A stretch of DNA of 64,000 nucleotides from Acidaminococcus intestini DSM 21505 (GCF_000425045.1 NZ_AULA01000002.1:117041-181040), one strand, 5' to 3'. Positions 29,750 to 39,412 are shown, counted from the stretch's first letter. Program-made: numbers and translations. Notes: generated by a model not told the origin, from the sequence alone.

Positions 29750-30355
29750 TTATCCCCTCCTTGCCATGACCTGGAGGGCCTTTTTGAGCAGGTCCTCCGC
29801 TGACATGTCCGCCGTCACCTTGATGCGGTTCATGACGCCTGAGATTTCATTTTGGGTGTACCCTAAGGAAGCAAGCGCCTCCATGGTTTCCGTCAGGGCA
29901 GAAGCTGGGCCTTCTGGAGCGAGGAAGCCTCCATTTGATTCGGGCAGCGGGCCTTCTGGTCCCGTCAGGTCCTTTAGCTCCAAGAGCATGCGTTCTGCCG
30001 TCTTTTTTCCAATGCCTGGAAGCTTGGTCAGGAATTTCACATCCCGATTCTTGATGGCAAGCAGGAAATCGTCCACCTTTGACGCGGAAAGGATTCCTTG
30101 TGCCACCTTCGGGCCAATGCCGCTTACCGTAATGAGCTTTGTAAAAAGACCATAGGCCTCCTGGGAAAGAAAGCCGTAAAGGGTCAGGGCATCTTCCCGG
30201 ACGGCAAGGTACGTATAGACCTTGACCTTATCATCAAGGACCATGCGTCCCAAATCCGATGTGTTCATGTAGATGCGGTAGCCGACACCTTGGGTTTCAA
30301 CGAATGCATAATTGCTTCCAATCGTATCGACGCGTCCTTTGATAAATCCAATCAT
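29750..30355 (-). CDS. ruvA: Holliday junction binding protein RuvA
   Basis: The 201-residue protein has the three RuvA domains: an N-terminal OB-fold (MIGFIKGRVDTIGSNYAFVETQGVGY at its start), paired helix-hairpin-helix motifs (LITVSGIGPKVAQGIL near 75, LPGIGKKTAERMLLELKD near 110), and a C-terminal domain that contacts RuvB (LASLGYTQNEISGVM near 165). Its ATG overlaps the ruvC stop. The tetramer grips the four-way junction. Confidence 0.97.
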   Translation of the reverse strand: MIGFIKGRVDTIGSNYAFVETQGVGYRIYMNTSDLGRMVLDDKVKVYTYLAVREDALTLYGFLSQEAYGLFTKLITVSGIGPKVAQGILSASKVDDFLLAIKNRDVKFLTKLPGIGKKTAERMLLELKDLTGPEGPLPESNGGFLAPEGPASALTETMEALASLGYTQNEISGVMNRIKVTADMSAEDLLKKALQVMARRG

Positions 30356-30849
30356 TTGAGTTTCTCCATAAGATCTTTTTCGCGGACAAAATTAAGGCCT
30401 GTAATGGCAATCGCAAGGGCATCTGCTGTATCATCCGGTTTCGGTTCTTCCGTTAAGTGGAGCAGCTTCATGACCATATAGGTCACCTGTTTCTTATCGG
30501 CCCGGCCCGTGCCCGTAATGGCCTGTTTGATCTGGATCGGTGTATATTCATAAACCGGCAGATCGGCCATGGCCGCTGACAGGACGATGACGCCGCGGGC
30601 CTGTCCAACTGCAATGGCCGTTGTGACATTGCGGTTAAAAAAGAGCTTTTCTACGCTCATGAAATCCGGCTTATACTCCTTGATGAGGCCGGTCAAGGCT
30701 TCATAGATGATCTGGAGCCGTTTTTCCGGCAGCATATCCTTATCGGTCAGGATGGATCCGTAATGGATGGGAATGAGCCGGCTTCGTTCCAATTTCACCA
30801 GACCGTAACCGCAGATCGCGGTCCCCGGATCGATTCCGAGTGCTAACAT
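30352..30849 (-). CDS. ruvC: Crossover junction endodeoxyribonuclease RuvC
   Basis: The Holliday junction resolvase, 165 residues, has the acidic active site in place: GIDPGTAICGYG (Asp near residue 6), SVEKLFFNRN (Glu near 67) and PDDTADALAIAI (two Asp near 140). The ATG at 30849 follows AAGGAGG and gives the usual length; the open frame extends 13 codons further without a ribosome site. It heads the ruvCAB unit, downstream of the yebC terminator. Confidence 0.97.
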   Translation of the reverse strand: MLALGIDPGTAICGYGLVKLERSRLIPIHYGSILTDKDMLPEKRLQIIYEALTGLIKEYKPDFMSVEKLFFNRNVTTAIAVGQARGVIVLSAAMADLPVYEYTPIQIKQAITGTGRADKKQVTYMVMKLLHLTEEPKPDDTADALAIAITGLNFVREKDLMEKLK

Positions 30850-30892
30850 GGGGCCTCCTTGATCACAATCCATTTCCTTATATAACAAACAA

Positions 30893-30921
30893 GCCGGCCC
30901 TGGTAGTCCCAGACGGCCGGC
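30893..30921 (-). terminator. Terminator after yebC
   Basis: A GC-rich stem (GCCGGCC with GGCCGGC and inner pairs) is followed by TTGTTTGTTATA on the minus strand. It lies about 12 bases past the yebC stop. Confidence 0.75.
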
Positions 30922-30933
30922 CCAAATCCAAGC

Positions 30934-31665
30934 TTATTCCTCGTCAGGCAGATCTGCGTTGGTGTACACATCCTGCACATCGTCGAGTTCATCAAAGCTG
31001 TCGATCATTTTCTGTACTTTTTCTGCATCCTCACCGGTAACGGCAATGGTATTGTCAGGAATCAAGGACAGTTCGCTCATGGCAACGTTGATATTGTGGT
31101 CAGCAAGGGCCTGTTCCACAGCATCATAATCTTCCGGAGCGGTCGTAATGACATAGGTATCATCGTTGGTTTCCATGTCCTCGGCACCCGCTTCGAGCGC
31201 AATTTCCATCACTTCGTCCTCAGCCGGAGCGCCTTCCTTTTCGATGGTGAAAAGGCCTTTGTTCTTGAACATCCAGCTTACACAACCAGATTCACCCATA
31301 TTGCCGCCCTTGGAAAAGACATGACGCACATCGGCAGCTGTACGATTGCGGTTATCCGTCAGAGCGCTGATCATAATGGCAACGCCGGCAGGACCGTATC
31401 CTTCATAGGTAATCTCTTCGTAGTTCGATCCTTCTGTCGTCCCTTCGCCTTTGGCGATGGCGCGCTTGATGTTTTCTTTCGGGATGTTATTGGCTTTGGC
31501 CTTGGAAAGGGCCAGCTTCAAGCGCATATTGCCCGTTGGATCGGAGCCGCCCATCTTGACAGCAATGGTGATTTCACGGCCGATTTTCGTGTTGATCTTG
31601 CCGCGCAAGGCGTCGGCCTTTCCTTTTTTGAACTTTATATTGGCCCACTTGGAGTGTCCGGACAT
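30934..31665 (-). CDS. YebC/PmpR family regulatory protein
   Basis: The 243-residue member of the YebC family starts MSGHSKWANIKFKKGKADA and contains the acidic central and C-terminal domains, with YEGYGPAGVAIMISALTDNRNRTAADVRHVF near residue 90 and NDDTYVITTAPEDYDAVEQAL near 165. YebC proteins act as DNA-binding regulators in some bacteria; recent work also links them to relief of ribosome stalling. The gene often sits directly upstream of ruvCAB, as here. The ATG at 31665 has GGGAGG. A promoter overlaps the end of the hydrogenase gene. Confidence 0.93.
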   Translation of the reverse strand: MSGHSKWANIKFKKGKADALRGKINTKIGREITIAVKMGGSDPTGNMRLKLALSKAKANNIPKENIKRAIAKGEGTTEGSNYEEITYEGYGPAGVAIMISALTDNRNRTAADVRHVFSKGGNMGESGCVSWMFKNKGLFTIEKEGAPAEDEVMEIALEAGAEDMETNDDTYVITTAPEDYDAVEQALADHNINVAMSELSLIPDNTIAVTGEDAEKVQKMIDSFDELDDVQDVYTNADLPDEE

Positions 31666-31703
31666 ACTGAATTCCTCCCAACAAAACTGTGTACTACCCG
31701 CCT

Positions 31704-31732
31704 ATTCTATCACAAAGCGCTTATTTGCGCAA
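31704..31732 (-). promoter_or_regulatory. Promoter of yebC
   Basis: TTGCGC and TAGAAT are 17 bases apart on the minus strand, with the -35 box inside the last codons of the hydrogenase gene. Confidence 0.6.
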
Positions 31733-33226
31733 ATAGACGCGTTCCATGTCAACATGCTTGACTTCGTTCTGGGCAAAATCGTTGTCGCCGGCACATTTGA
31801 CCTTCGTTGTGTCAGCAAAGCGTTTGAGAAGAACACGCGTAAGCCCCGGTTCCGTGAGTGATCCCAGACCATTGAGACAGCCCTTGACACAGGCCATACC
31901 TTCTAGATATTTGATGTCAAGCTTGCCATCCTGGTAATCCTTGAGTGCTTTGAGACATTCTTCCAGACCATTGCAATAGTGGCTGTTTACCGTGATGTCA
32001 TGGAATTTTTCCGTATAGTCGTTCACGGCCTTACTGACGCCGGCTTCCTGAGGGAAGCTGCATCCATCAGCGGAAGAATCAGGCTGGAAGTCCTCGGCTT
32101 CCAGTTCAGCCGGGTTGATTCCTTGGCTGTCCATCATGCACTTTAATTCCTCAAAAGTCAGGGAATAATCGATTTCATCCGGATGCTCGCGGGCTTCGAC
32201 TTTCTTTGCAATGCAGGGACCGACAAAGACCGTGATGGCACCAGGATCATTGTGTTTTACAGCCTTGCTGCGGGCCACCATCGGGGAAACCGTATCGGAG
32301 ATGCAGTCAGCAAGGGCCGGAGCATGACGCTTGACCGTTGCCACAAAAGCAGGGCAGCAGGAACTTGTCAAGAGTTTCTGGTCGCCGTGCTCCACCTTTT
32401 CCACGTATTCCTCAGCTTCTGAAATGACCGTCATATCTGCCCCAACGGCAACTTCCTTGACTTGCGTAAAGCCCAGCATGCGGCAGGCTTTTTTGATCTG
32501 ACCGGGAGAGACCTTGAGCCCGAACTGACCGACAAAAGAGGGCGCCAAAAGCGCATAGACGCTGCGATTTTCAGCCTTGAGGTCCTGGATAAGCTGTACA
32601 ATGTGGCTCCGTTCCTCGATGGCGCCGAAGGGGCAAGCCCCACGGCAGGCACCGCATTCCACACAGACATTTTTATCGATTTCCGCCTTTTTGTCAGCCC
32701 CCATATGAAGGGCGTGGACCTTGCAGGCATTTTCACAGGGACGGGAGATTTCAACGACAGCGCCATAAGGGCAGGCCCGTTTGCAGTTGCCGCATTCAAC
32801 ACATACATCATAATCAATATGGGCACGGCCCTGATATACGGAAATGGCCTTTTTCGGGCAGCCATTCATGCAGCGATGGGTCAGACACCGGCGGCAGACA
32901 TCCGTAATCATGTACTTATTCACCGGGCAGGCCGAGCAGCCTTCCGGCAGGACGGCAATGACATGCTGCGTGCGGTCAACCGGTTCCGAAACGGCCTTTT
33001 TGGCAGCTTCAATGATATTCAGGTCCGTATCAAGACCTAAGGCTACGTTGATGCGTTCCTTCAAAACGGCCCGTTCCTTGTGAACGCAGCAGCGCAGACG
33101 CGGCGAATCCTCTTGGACGATCTGGAGGATGTCGTAGACATGGTCTGGCAGATTCCCATCATAGGCCATCTTCGAGAGCATGGTCAGGACTTTCCGTCTG
33201 ATTTGCGTAATTTGAGTGACTTCCAT
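31721..33226 (-). CDS. Monomeric [FeFe] hydrogenase-like iron-sulfur protein
   Basis: The 501-residue protein has an N-terminal Cys-rich part with several [4Fe-4S] patterns (CRRCLTHRCMNGCPKKA near 115, CVECGNCKRACPYGA near 140, CVECGACRGACPFGA near 185) and a C-terminal H-cluster domain. The three H-cluster motifs are recognisable but variant: TSSCCPAF, FVGPCIAKK and EGMACVKGC. They fit the group B type rather than classical CpI-type enzymes. Members oxidise or evolve hydrogen with ferredoxin, or act as sensors. The ATG at 33226 follows AAGGGG. No maturation genes (hydEFG) are nearby. Confidence 0.88.
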   Translation of the reverse strand: MEVTQITQIRRKVLTMLSKMAYDGNLPDHVYDILQIVQEDSPRLRCCVHKERAVLKERINVALGLDTDLNIIEAAKKAVSEPVDRTQHVIAVLPEGCSACPVNKYMITDVCRRCLTHRCMNGCPKKAISVYQGRAHIDYDVCVECGNCKRACPYGAVVEISRPCENACKVHALHMGADKKAEIDKNVCVECGACRGACPFGAIEERSHIVQLIQDLKAENRSVYALLAPSFVGQFGLKVSPGQIKKACRMLGFTQVKEVAVGADMTVISEAEEYVEKVEHGDQKLLTSSCCPAFVATVKRHAPALADCISDTVSPMVARSKAVKHNDPGAITVFVGPCIAKKVEAREHPDEIDYSLTFEELKCMMDSQGINPAELEAEDFQPDSSADGCSFPQEAGVSKAVNDYTEKFHDITVNSHYCNGLEECLKALKDYQDGKLDIKYLEGMACVKGCLNGLGSLTEPGLTRVLLKRFADTTKVKCAGDNDFAQNEVKHVDMERVYLRK

Positions 33227-33295
33227 TTGATACCCCTTCATCATATGTTTAAAATCTATGGACACTATGATATCATACTTCAGCTAAAAAAATAA

Positions 33296-33740
33296 GCCTC
33301 AAAACCATAAAATCCTCGTAAAAATGCAACAAAATTTACAAATTAATAGTCATTATTGCCTATCCATTGTTAGAATTATTTGTCTATTCAGTGTGGACAG
33401 ATAGGGGCAGTATCAGGCTCGGCGCAAAATACATACCAATTTCCCACAAATTCTTGCCTCCACTATTTAATTCCTTTATGGACGTAGGCGAAACAGGGGC
33501 TTCTGCAATCCGTAAAGTCCTAGGAGCGGCCCGACCGACAGCGGGATTGTTTCAGGCGTCTTCACAATTTGGATTGTGGTACGGGACTTCTTACGAATCG
33601 CCATGCCTTCCTGGCTCTCAAAAGACTCTTTTTCCAAGCAAAGAAGGTCCCTAACTCCATCGAATTGGAGCGATTTGTGCTTCCGAGTAAAAAATAAGAG
33701 ACGGCCCCACCCTACTTAGCTGCACTTTGTAACAGGCAAA
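33296..33740. other. Intergenic region between the hydrogenase and thrC
   Basis: About 450 bases hold no convincing gene. The left third is AT-rich and probably contains the hydrogenase promoter on the minus strand. The plus-strand frame in it lacks a ribosome site and protein-like composition. Confidence 0.5.
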
Positions 33741-33779
33741 AAAGACTGCGAAAAATGATGGTTCATTTTTCACAGTCTC
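33741..33779 (-). terminator. Terminator after thrC
   Basis: A stem of about 16 pairs (AGACTGTGAAAAATGA with its near-perfect complement) is followed by TTTTTTGCC on the minus strand. Confidence 0.85.
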
Positions 33780-33793
33780 TTATCGTTCTTATC

Positions 33794-35296
33794 TTAGTCA
33801 ATGGCAAGAATCTTCTTGACTTCCTTTTCCATTTCGCCCGGGGCCACGATATCGCTTTCCCGTTCCGGCAGGCCGCGCAGTTCCTTGAGGCCCTGCGGAA
33901 TGTCGATTCGAGCCTTTTGGCTCAGCTCATCCATGGCCTCAAAAGCCGTCAGGACCTTGCCTTCATAGTCATCAGGATAAAGGGCCCGCAGGACCACATC
34001 GCTGAACTTGAACGGGCTGGCCGTTGAAAGGACAATGCCGTACGTCTCGTCGCTGGTCATGAGGCGATACTTCTGTAGGGCCTTATAGGCAACAGCTGAA
34101 TGGGGATCAAGGACATAGCCATAGTTATTGAAGACATCACTAATTGTTTCCTGGGTTTCGATTTCATCGATCCAAGCCCCAAAGAAGTCACTGACAACGG
34201 CATCCTGGATATCACGTCCAATGGAATAGGCGCCTTTTTCCTGGAGGGCATCCATCCACTCGTTGATTTTCTCAGAGTTATGCTCGGTCTTTTCATAAAG
34301 GAGCCGTTCCAAGTTACTTGAAACAAGGATGTCCATAGACGGGGAAATGGTTCGATGAAACTCGCGGTTCCGATCATAGGTCCCCGTGTTGATGAAATCG
34401 GTCAGGACATTGTTGCTGTTTGACGCGCAGATGAACTTCTTCACTGGCAGGCCCATGAGCTTGGCATAGTAGCCGGCAAGAATATCACCGAAGTTGCCCG
34501 TGGGAACAGAAAAGACGATTTCCGTACCATTTTGGATACGTCCCTTTTCCACAGCATCGGCATAGGCGCTGAAATAATAGACGATCTGCGGCACCAAGCG
34601 GCCCCAGTTGATGGAATTTGCAGAAGAAAAAGCGCAGCCTTGCTCCTTCAGCTCAGCTGCAAGCTCCGCTTTGCCAAAAAGCAATTTGACCCCAGTCTGG
34701 GCATCATCAAAATTGCCTTCAACCGCAACAGCATGGACATTATTCCCCCGCTGCGTCGTCATCTGCAGGCGCTGGGCATCGCTGACCCCGCCATGGGGAT
34801 AAAAGACGATGACTTCTGTATCCGGCACATCACTGAATCCGGCCATAGCCGCTTTTCCCGTATCGCCGCTTGTCGCAACGAGAATCACGCTCTTTTTTTG
34901 TTCGCCCGTCTTGCGGACGGCTCTCGTAAGGAAATGAGGCAGGATCTGGAGTGCCATATCCTTAAAGGCACTCGTTGGACCATGCCATAGTTCCAGAATA
35001 TCAGTATCCTTTTTGAGAAGATGAAGCGGCGCTGCAAAACCGCCAAACTTTTCTTTGCTGTAAGCAGCTGAAACACATTCCCGAAGTTCCTCCTCCGAAA
35101 AATCCGTCAGGTACCGGGAAAGGATCTGTACGGCACGGTCGCCATAAGGCTTACCCTTCATGGCATCGATCTCAGCAAGGGCCACAGGAGGAAAATCCCG
35201 GGGCACAAAAAGACCGCCGTCTTTGGCCAGCCCACTGGAAATAGCGTGGGCAGAGCTCACCATATCTGTTTTACCTCTTGTACTTACGTATAACAT
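33794..35296 (-). CDS. thrC: Threonine synthase
   Basis: ThrC converts O-phosphohomoserine to threonine with pyridoxal phosphate. The 500-residue protein is the longer ThrC type: MLYVSTRGKTDMVSS at the start, the PLP lysine in LWHGPTSAFKDMALQ near residue 110, VATSGDTGKAAMAGF near 145 and SVPTGNFGDILAGYYAK near 270. The ATG at 35296 is preceded by GGAGGGG; an upstream in-frame ATG is four codons away. It stands alone between its promoter and a strong terminator, and no other threonine gene is in the window. Confidence 0.96.
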   Translation of the reverse strand: MLYVSTRGKTDMVSSAHAISSGLAKDGGLFVPRDFPPVALAEIDAMKGKPYGDRAVQILSRYLTDFSEEELRECVSAAYSKEKFGGFAAPLHLLKKDTDILELWHGPTSAFKDMALQILPHFLTRAVRKTGEQKKSVILVATSGDTGKAAMAGFSDVPDTEVIVFYPHGGVSDAQRLQMTTQRGNNVHAVAVEGNFDDAQTGVKLLFGKAELAAELKEQGCAFSSANSINWGRLVPQIVYYFSAYADAVEKGRIQNGTEIVFSVPTGNFGDILAGYYAKLMGLPVKKFICASNSNNVLTDFINTGTYDRNREFHRTISPSMDILVSSNLERLLYEKTEHNSEKINEWMDALQEKGAYSIGRDIQDAVVSDFFGAWIDEIETQETISDVFNNYGYVLDPHSAVAYKALQKYRLMTSDETYGIVLSTASPFKFSDVVLRALYPDDYEGKVLTAFEAMDELSQKARIDIPQGLKELRGLPERESDIVAPGEMEKEVKKILAID

Positions 35297-35326
35297 AGTC
35301 CCCTCCACTTCTGCTTTCGTATTCGT

Positions 35327-35355
35327 ATCATAGCATAGTCAAATTCGATGCGCAA
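35327..35355 (-). promoter_or_regulatory. Candidate promoter of thrC
   Basis: TTGCGC and TATGAT are 17 bases apart on the minus strand, about 30 bases before the start codon. The -35 box is weak. Confidence 0.5.
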
Positions 35356-35486
35356 GCATCGTGTCTGATGAGTAACAGTCATTTTTTTCCGTTCCTGCTC
35401 CAAAGAACGCCCAGGGCCATCTGAGGGCCTCATTCATAAAGGATGGCATCGTCCCCGCTTTTTTGCTTTTAACAGGGGCCTTCCTT

Positions 35487-35495
35487 TGCTATAAT
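35487..35495 (+). promoter_or_regulatory. Extended -10 promoter element before nadE
   Basis: TGCTATAAT matches an extended -10 box, about 85 bases before the nadE start. The -35 region is poor. Confidence 0.55.
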
Positions 35496-35578
35496 GGGAA
35501 GGAACATGAAGGGAGACAGTGGACGAAAAAAGCCCAGCCGACCTGTTGCGGCTGTCCCCCGATAGGAGTTGACGCATT

Positions 35579-37474
35579 ATGGAAATCAAGATTGCATGCG
35601 CACAGGTGGAAGTGCGCCCCGGCCGTCCCGAGATCAATCTGCGCCGGGCCCTCGAAACCATTGAAGAAGCAAAGCGTGCCAGCATCGATATTCTCATCTT
35701 TCCTGAACAGCTGATTCCAGGCTACCTCTTAGGTGACCTTTGGGAGCAGCGCGCTTTTTTGCGTGACTGCCGCGATTACGGGAAGGATCTCATTGCAGCC
35801 ACGCAGGATATTTGCGTCATCTTCGGCAATATTGCCCTTGATGAAAGGGCTGTGAATGAAGATGGCCGGCCCCGCAAATATAATGCCGCCTTCATTGCCC
35901 AAGATGGAAAACTCAAAAAGGGTGGCCTGTCTCAGGCTTTTATCAGCAAAACGGCCCTGCCTGACTACCGGGAATTTGATGACAGCCGGTATTTCCACAG
36001 CTTGGCAAAACTCCTGCCCCATCTTCCGGGGAAAACCCTGGAAGACCTCATCCAGCCTGTATCTGTGACCATCAGGGGGAAAGAAGTGAAGCTCGGTGTC
36101 TTTATTTGCGAGGACGGCTGGACCGAAAACTATGATTTCAATGTTCCACAGATCCTGACTAAAAACGGGGCACAGCTTCTTATCAATATTTCCTGTTCGC
36201 CCTTTACCCTACAGAAAAACCGCAAACGCGGGGAGCTCTTTAAAAAACAAGCAAGGGACTGCGGTCTGCCGCTTCTTTACTGCAACGGCGTAGGCATCCA
36301 GAATAACGGGAAGAACATCTTCACCTTTGACGGCTGCAGCACCTTTTATACAAAGGAAGGAAATGTGCTCTGCGATGCGCCTTCCTTTGAGGAGGCCTTC
36401 CTTACCGGCAGTTTTGATACCGAAACAGGAGCCCTTTCCTCAACCGGAACGGTCCATCCAAAGATGACGGAAATCGAGGAAATCTACCATTCCCTCTATT
36501 ATGGAGCTTCAAAGTTCCTGGACCAGCTAGGCATCCGTAAGATGACCATCGGTCTTTCGGGCGGGATTGATTCAGCGGTAACGGCTGCTTTTTATGTGCA
36601 CATCCTGGGCCCGGAAAATGTGCTTCTCCTCAACCTGCCATCACGCTTTAATTCGAGCCTCACCAAGGGCCTTGCCCAAAAGATGGCAGAAGCCCTGGGT
36701 ACCCACTATGCCGTGATTCCCATTGAAGAATCCGTATCCCTCACGGAAAAGCAGTTGCAATCCGCAACCATTCATGATTATGGCACGGGAAAAGACGAAA
36801 CCCTTTCCGTATCGTCCTTTGCCCTTGAAAATATCCAAGCCCGTGACCGTGGGGCCCGCGTTATTGCCGGCATGGCTTCCCTTTGGGGCGGCGGCTTTTC
36901 CTGCAACTCCAATAAGTCGGAAATGACCGTTGGCTATGCCACCTTTTATGGAGACATTGCCGGTGTCATGGCTCTCATTGGCGACCTATGGAAGCACCAA
37001 GTCTATGCCCTGGGGCGCTATCTCAATGAACAGGTCTACCACAAGGATGTTATTCCTGATGAAGTCTTTACGATCAAACCGAGTGCTGAACTTTCTCAGA
37101 AACAGACCGTCGGTACGGGCGGCGATCCCCTTCACTATCCCTACCACGATTATCTTTTCCGCGCCTTCGTCGAAAGCTGGGGAAAGCAGGCACCGGAAGA
37201 GTTCCTTGCTTGGTATCTGGATAGCACCCTGGATGCTCGCATCGGCTGTGAAGAAGGCCTATCCCATAAGCTCTTTCCCGATGCGGCCTCCTTTATCAGC
37301 GATCTCGAACGGTGGTGGAACCTTTTTTGCGGCCTCTCCGTTGCCAAAAGGATCCAGGCTCCGCCCATCCTTTCCATTTCAAAGCGGGCCTATGGCTATG
37401 ATCATAGGGAGTCCCAGCTCGGGCCCTATTATTCCCGCCACTACCTGGAAATGAAAGCAAAGGCCCTATCATGA
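35579..37474 (+). CDS. nadE: Glutamine-dependent NAD+ synthetase
   Basis: NadE amidates nicotinate adenine dinucleotide to NAD+ using ATP and glutamine. The 631-residue protein joins an N-terminal nitrilase-type glutaminase domain (FPEQLIPGYLLGDL near residue 42 with the catalytic Glu; Lys near 114; FICEDGWTENYDF near 177 with the catalytic Cys) to a C-terminal ammonia-dependent synthetase with the PP-loop GLSGGIDSAVTAAF near residue 325 and KSEMTVGYATFYGD near 445. The ATG at 35579 has TAGGAG ahead. queT starts within its stop codon. Confidence 0.96.
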   Translation: MEIKIACAQVEVRPGRPEINLRRALETIEEAKRASIDILIFPEQLIPGYLLGDLWEQRAFLRDCRDYGKDLIAATQDICVIFGNIALDERAVNEDGRPRKYNAAFIAQDGKLKKGGLSQAFISKTALPDYREFDDSRYFHSLAKLLPHLPGKTLEDLIQPVSVTIRGKEVKLGVFICEDGWTENYDFNVPQILTKNGAQLLINISCSPFTLQKNRKRGELFKKQARDCGLPLLYCNGVGIQNNGKNIFTFDGCSTFYTKEGNVLCDAPSFEEAFLTGSFDTETGALSSTGTVHPKMTEIEEIYHSLYYGASKFLDQLGIRKMTIGLSGGIDSAVTAAFYVHILGPENVLLLNLPSRFNSSLTKGLAQKMAEALGTHYAVIPIEESVSLTEKQLQSATIHDYGTGKDETLSVSSFALENIQARDRGARVIAGMASLWGGGFSCNSNKSEMTVGYATFYGDIAGVMALIGDLWKHQVYALGRYLNEQVYHKDVIPDEVFTIKPSAELSQKQTVGTGGDPLHYPYHDYLFRAFVESWGKQAPEEFLAWYLDSTLDARIGCEEGLSHKLFPDAASFISDLERWWNLFCGLSVAKRIQAPPILSISKRAYGYDHRESQLGPYYSRHYLEMKAKALS

Positions 37475-37962
37475 TGGAAACCCGCTTGAAAGCCTATCGC
37501 GGAGCCATGGTGGCAGCCCTCTACGCAGCCCTGACCTTGGGATTGGCACCTGTAAGCTACGGTGCGGTCCAGGTGCGGGTCTCAGAATTCATGACACTCC
37601 TTGCCTTTTATGATAAAGGCCTTATTCCGGGCCTGACTTTGGGCTGCCTTATTTCCAATGTAGGAAGTCCTTTCGGCATTACGGATATGCTGATTGGCAC
37701 CTCGGCCACCTTCCTGGGACTTTATTTCATGCGCTTTTGCAGATCCGCCTTCCTGGCAAGTTTGATGCCCGTTTTTTCCAACGGCCTTCTCATCGGGTTT
37801 GAGCTCAACTACATGGCGGACCTGCCCCTTCTTCCTACCATGGGGTACGTGGCCCTCGGAGAAATCATCAGCGTCACGATTTTAGGAAATCTGCTGCTTC
37901 CTTTGTTCTTAAAAAATGAGACCGTTCGAAACATCCTTGATCTAAAAAACAAGAAGCCTTGA
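37471..37962 (+). CDS. queT: QueT family ECF transporter substrate-binding component
   Basis: The 163-residue membrane protein of the QueT (DUF988) family is an S-component that binds a queuosine precursor and works with the shared ECF energy module. About five or six hydrophobic spans are visible, with the family motif RVSEFMTLLAFYDKGLIPGLTLGCLISNV split across residues 36-65. The start overlaps the nadE stop (ATGA). QueT genes are usually under preQ1 riboswitch control, but here the gene is tied to nadE and no such leader is seen. The substrate is family inference, supported by queA, tgt and queH in the same window. No EcfA/EcfT genes are present. Confidence 0.88.
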   Translation: MMETRLKAYRGAMVAALYAALTLGLAPVSYGAVQVRVSEFMTLLAFYDKGLIPGLTLGCLISNVGSPFGITDMLIGTSATFLGLYFMRFCRSAFLASLMPVFSNGLLIGFELNYMADLPLLPTMGYVALGEIISVTILGNLLLPLFLKNETVRNILDLKNKKP

Positions 37963-37996
37963 AGGTTATCGCTGCTTCAAGGCTTCTTATTTTTTA
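37951..37996 (+). terminator. Terminator after nadE-queT
   Basis: A 14-pair perfect stem (AAGAAGCCTTGAAG with its complement, ten-base loop) begins inside the last queT codons and is followed by ATTTTTTAA. Confidence 0.92.
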
Positions 37997-38038
37997 ACGC
38001 GGCAGACATGATTTCCTTTTTCACTGCCTATAGATGAT

Positions 38039-39232
38039 TTATGCGTTCAAGCTCTTTACAAAATCCTCACCAAATTGTTCACAGGTTTCAAGGCCTTTTT
38101 CATCAGGCATCCACAGCATCTTGAGTCCTTCATTCACAACCGTGAACCCGGCTAAATCAAGAAGCTCCGAGATCTGTTTCACTGAATCGCCGCTCCAGCC
38201 GTAACTGCCGAAGGCAGCTGCTTTCTTATTTTTGAACTTCAGGCCCCGGATCATTTCCATCATGCTTCCAATAGAAGAAAGGAAGCCATAATTGATTGTT
38301 GGTGAACCAACAAGGATGGCCTTTGATTTAAAGACTTCCGTTATCATATCATTCTTATCGTCAACGGCTGTATTGAAGAGTTTGACTACAATCGTCGGAT
38401 CAGCCTTTTTGATGCCTTCCGCAATCTTTTCTGCCATGCGCCGCGTCGCGTTCCACATGGTATCGTAAAGGATGGTCACCTGATTTTCCTGATAAGCCTG
38501 GGCCCATTTCTGATACGCCTTTACGATGGATAGCGGGTCTTTCCGCCAAATCACGCCGTGACTTGGGCAAATCATGGAAACAGGAACATTCATGGCAAGA
38601 ATCTCGTCAATCTTTCTTGTCACCATGGGACTGTAAAGGTTGAGGATATTAGCATAATACTTCATGGCCTCACCATAAAGGGCAGCCTGATCGGCTTGAT
38701 CATTAAAAAGATCTTCACTTGCAAAATGCTGGCCAAAACCATCATTGGAAAAGAGGATATTCTCACCCGTCATATAAGTGAACATCGTATCAGGCCAATG
38801 CAGCATGGGAGCTTCAATGAAAATCAGCTGATGGGTCCCAAGATCCAAGGTATCCCCCGTCTTTACATTGACAAAATTCCAGTCCTTATGATAAAGACCG
38901 CGCAGGATGGCTTCTCCCTTCTTCGTGCAGTAAATCGGCGTATCCGGAATTTCTGCCATCAGGGCCGGCAGGGCACCGCTGTGATCGTTCTCATTATGGT
39001 TCATGACGATATAGTCAATCTGGTGAAGATCAATTTCCTTTTTTAGGTTTTCTACAAACTCATCGTCATAAGGTTTCCAAACCGTATCCATGAGCACTGT
39101 TTTTTTATCCCTAATGAGATAAGCATTATAACTGGACCCCTTTTCCGTCGAATACTCATGACCATGGAATTCATTCAGTTCCCAGTCAACCTTCCCAACC
39201 CAAGTCACCGTATCTGTAATTTTCTTTGCCAT
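38039..39232 (-). CDS. Flavodiiron protein (FprA-type A flavoprotein)
   Basis: The 397-residue enzyme reduces O2 to water (or NO to N2O) in the cytoplasm of anaerobes, taking electrons from rubredoxin or NADH systems. The N-terminal metallo-beta-lactamase-like domain holds the diiron ligands in MNHNENDHSGALP near residue 80, with further ligands around PMLHWPDTMF and NDGFGQH near 150-170. The C-terminal flavodoxin domain (VTILYDTMWNATRRMAEKIA near residue 256) binds FMN. The frame is open 81 codons upstream, but ATG 39232 has AAAGGAG and starts at the conserved N-terminus. A long regulated-looking leader precedes it. Confidence 0.94.
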   Translation of the reverse strand: MAKKITDTVTWVGKVDWELNEFHGHEYSTEKGSSYNAYLIRDKKTVLMDTVWKPYDDEFVENLKKEIDLHQIDYIVMNHNENDHSGALPALMAEIPDTPIYCTKKGEAILRGLYHKDWNFVNVKTGDTLDLGTHQLIFIEAPMLHWPDTMFTYMTGENILFSNDGFGQHFASEDLFNDQADQAALYGEAMKYYANILNLYSPMVTRKIDEILAMNVPVSMICPSHGVIWRKDPLSIVKAYQKWAQAYQENQVTILYDTMWNATRRMAEKIAEGIKKADPTIVVKLFNTAVDDKNDMITEVFKSKAILVGSPTINYGFLSSIGSMMEMIRGLKFKNKKAAAFGSYGWSGDSVKQISELLDLAGFTVVNEGLKMLWMPDEKGLETCEQFGEDFVKSLNA

Positions 39233-39369
39233 AAGACACACTCCTTTATCATGCTGCAAATTGTCACCTGCGGCCTTCATCATCGTGACAAGAAGGGACC
39301 TCCGCTTGATGGATCCAGTATACGTCCCGCATGCAAAAAGAACCGTTGTCCAAACAACAAATGCATAAA

Positions 39370-39412
39370 AAACCAGAAGCCTCGAAGGATGCATCTTCAA
39401 GACTCCTGGTTT
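39370..39412 (-). promoter_or_regulatory. Terminator-like hairpin in the leader of the flavodiiron gene
   Basis: On the minus strand an 18-position stem (AAACCAGGAGTCTTGAAG with CTTCGAGGCTTCTGGTTT, G-U pairs included, loop of about six bases) is followed immediately by a T run. It lies about 55 to 100 bases after the predicted transcript start and 140 bases before the ATG, so it may act as an attenuator. Confidence 0.7.

Noticed and set aside
33367..33654. 95-codon plus-strand frame between the hydrogenase and thrC
   Set aside because: No ribosome site and no protein-like pattern.
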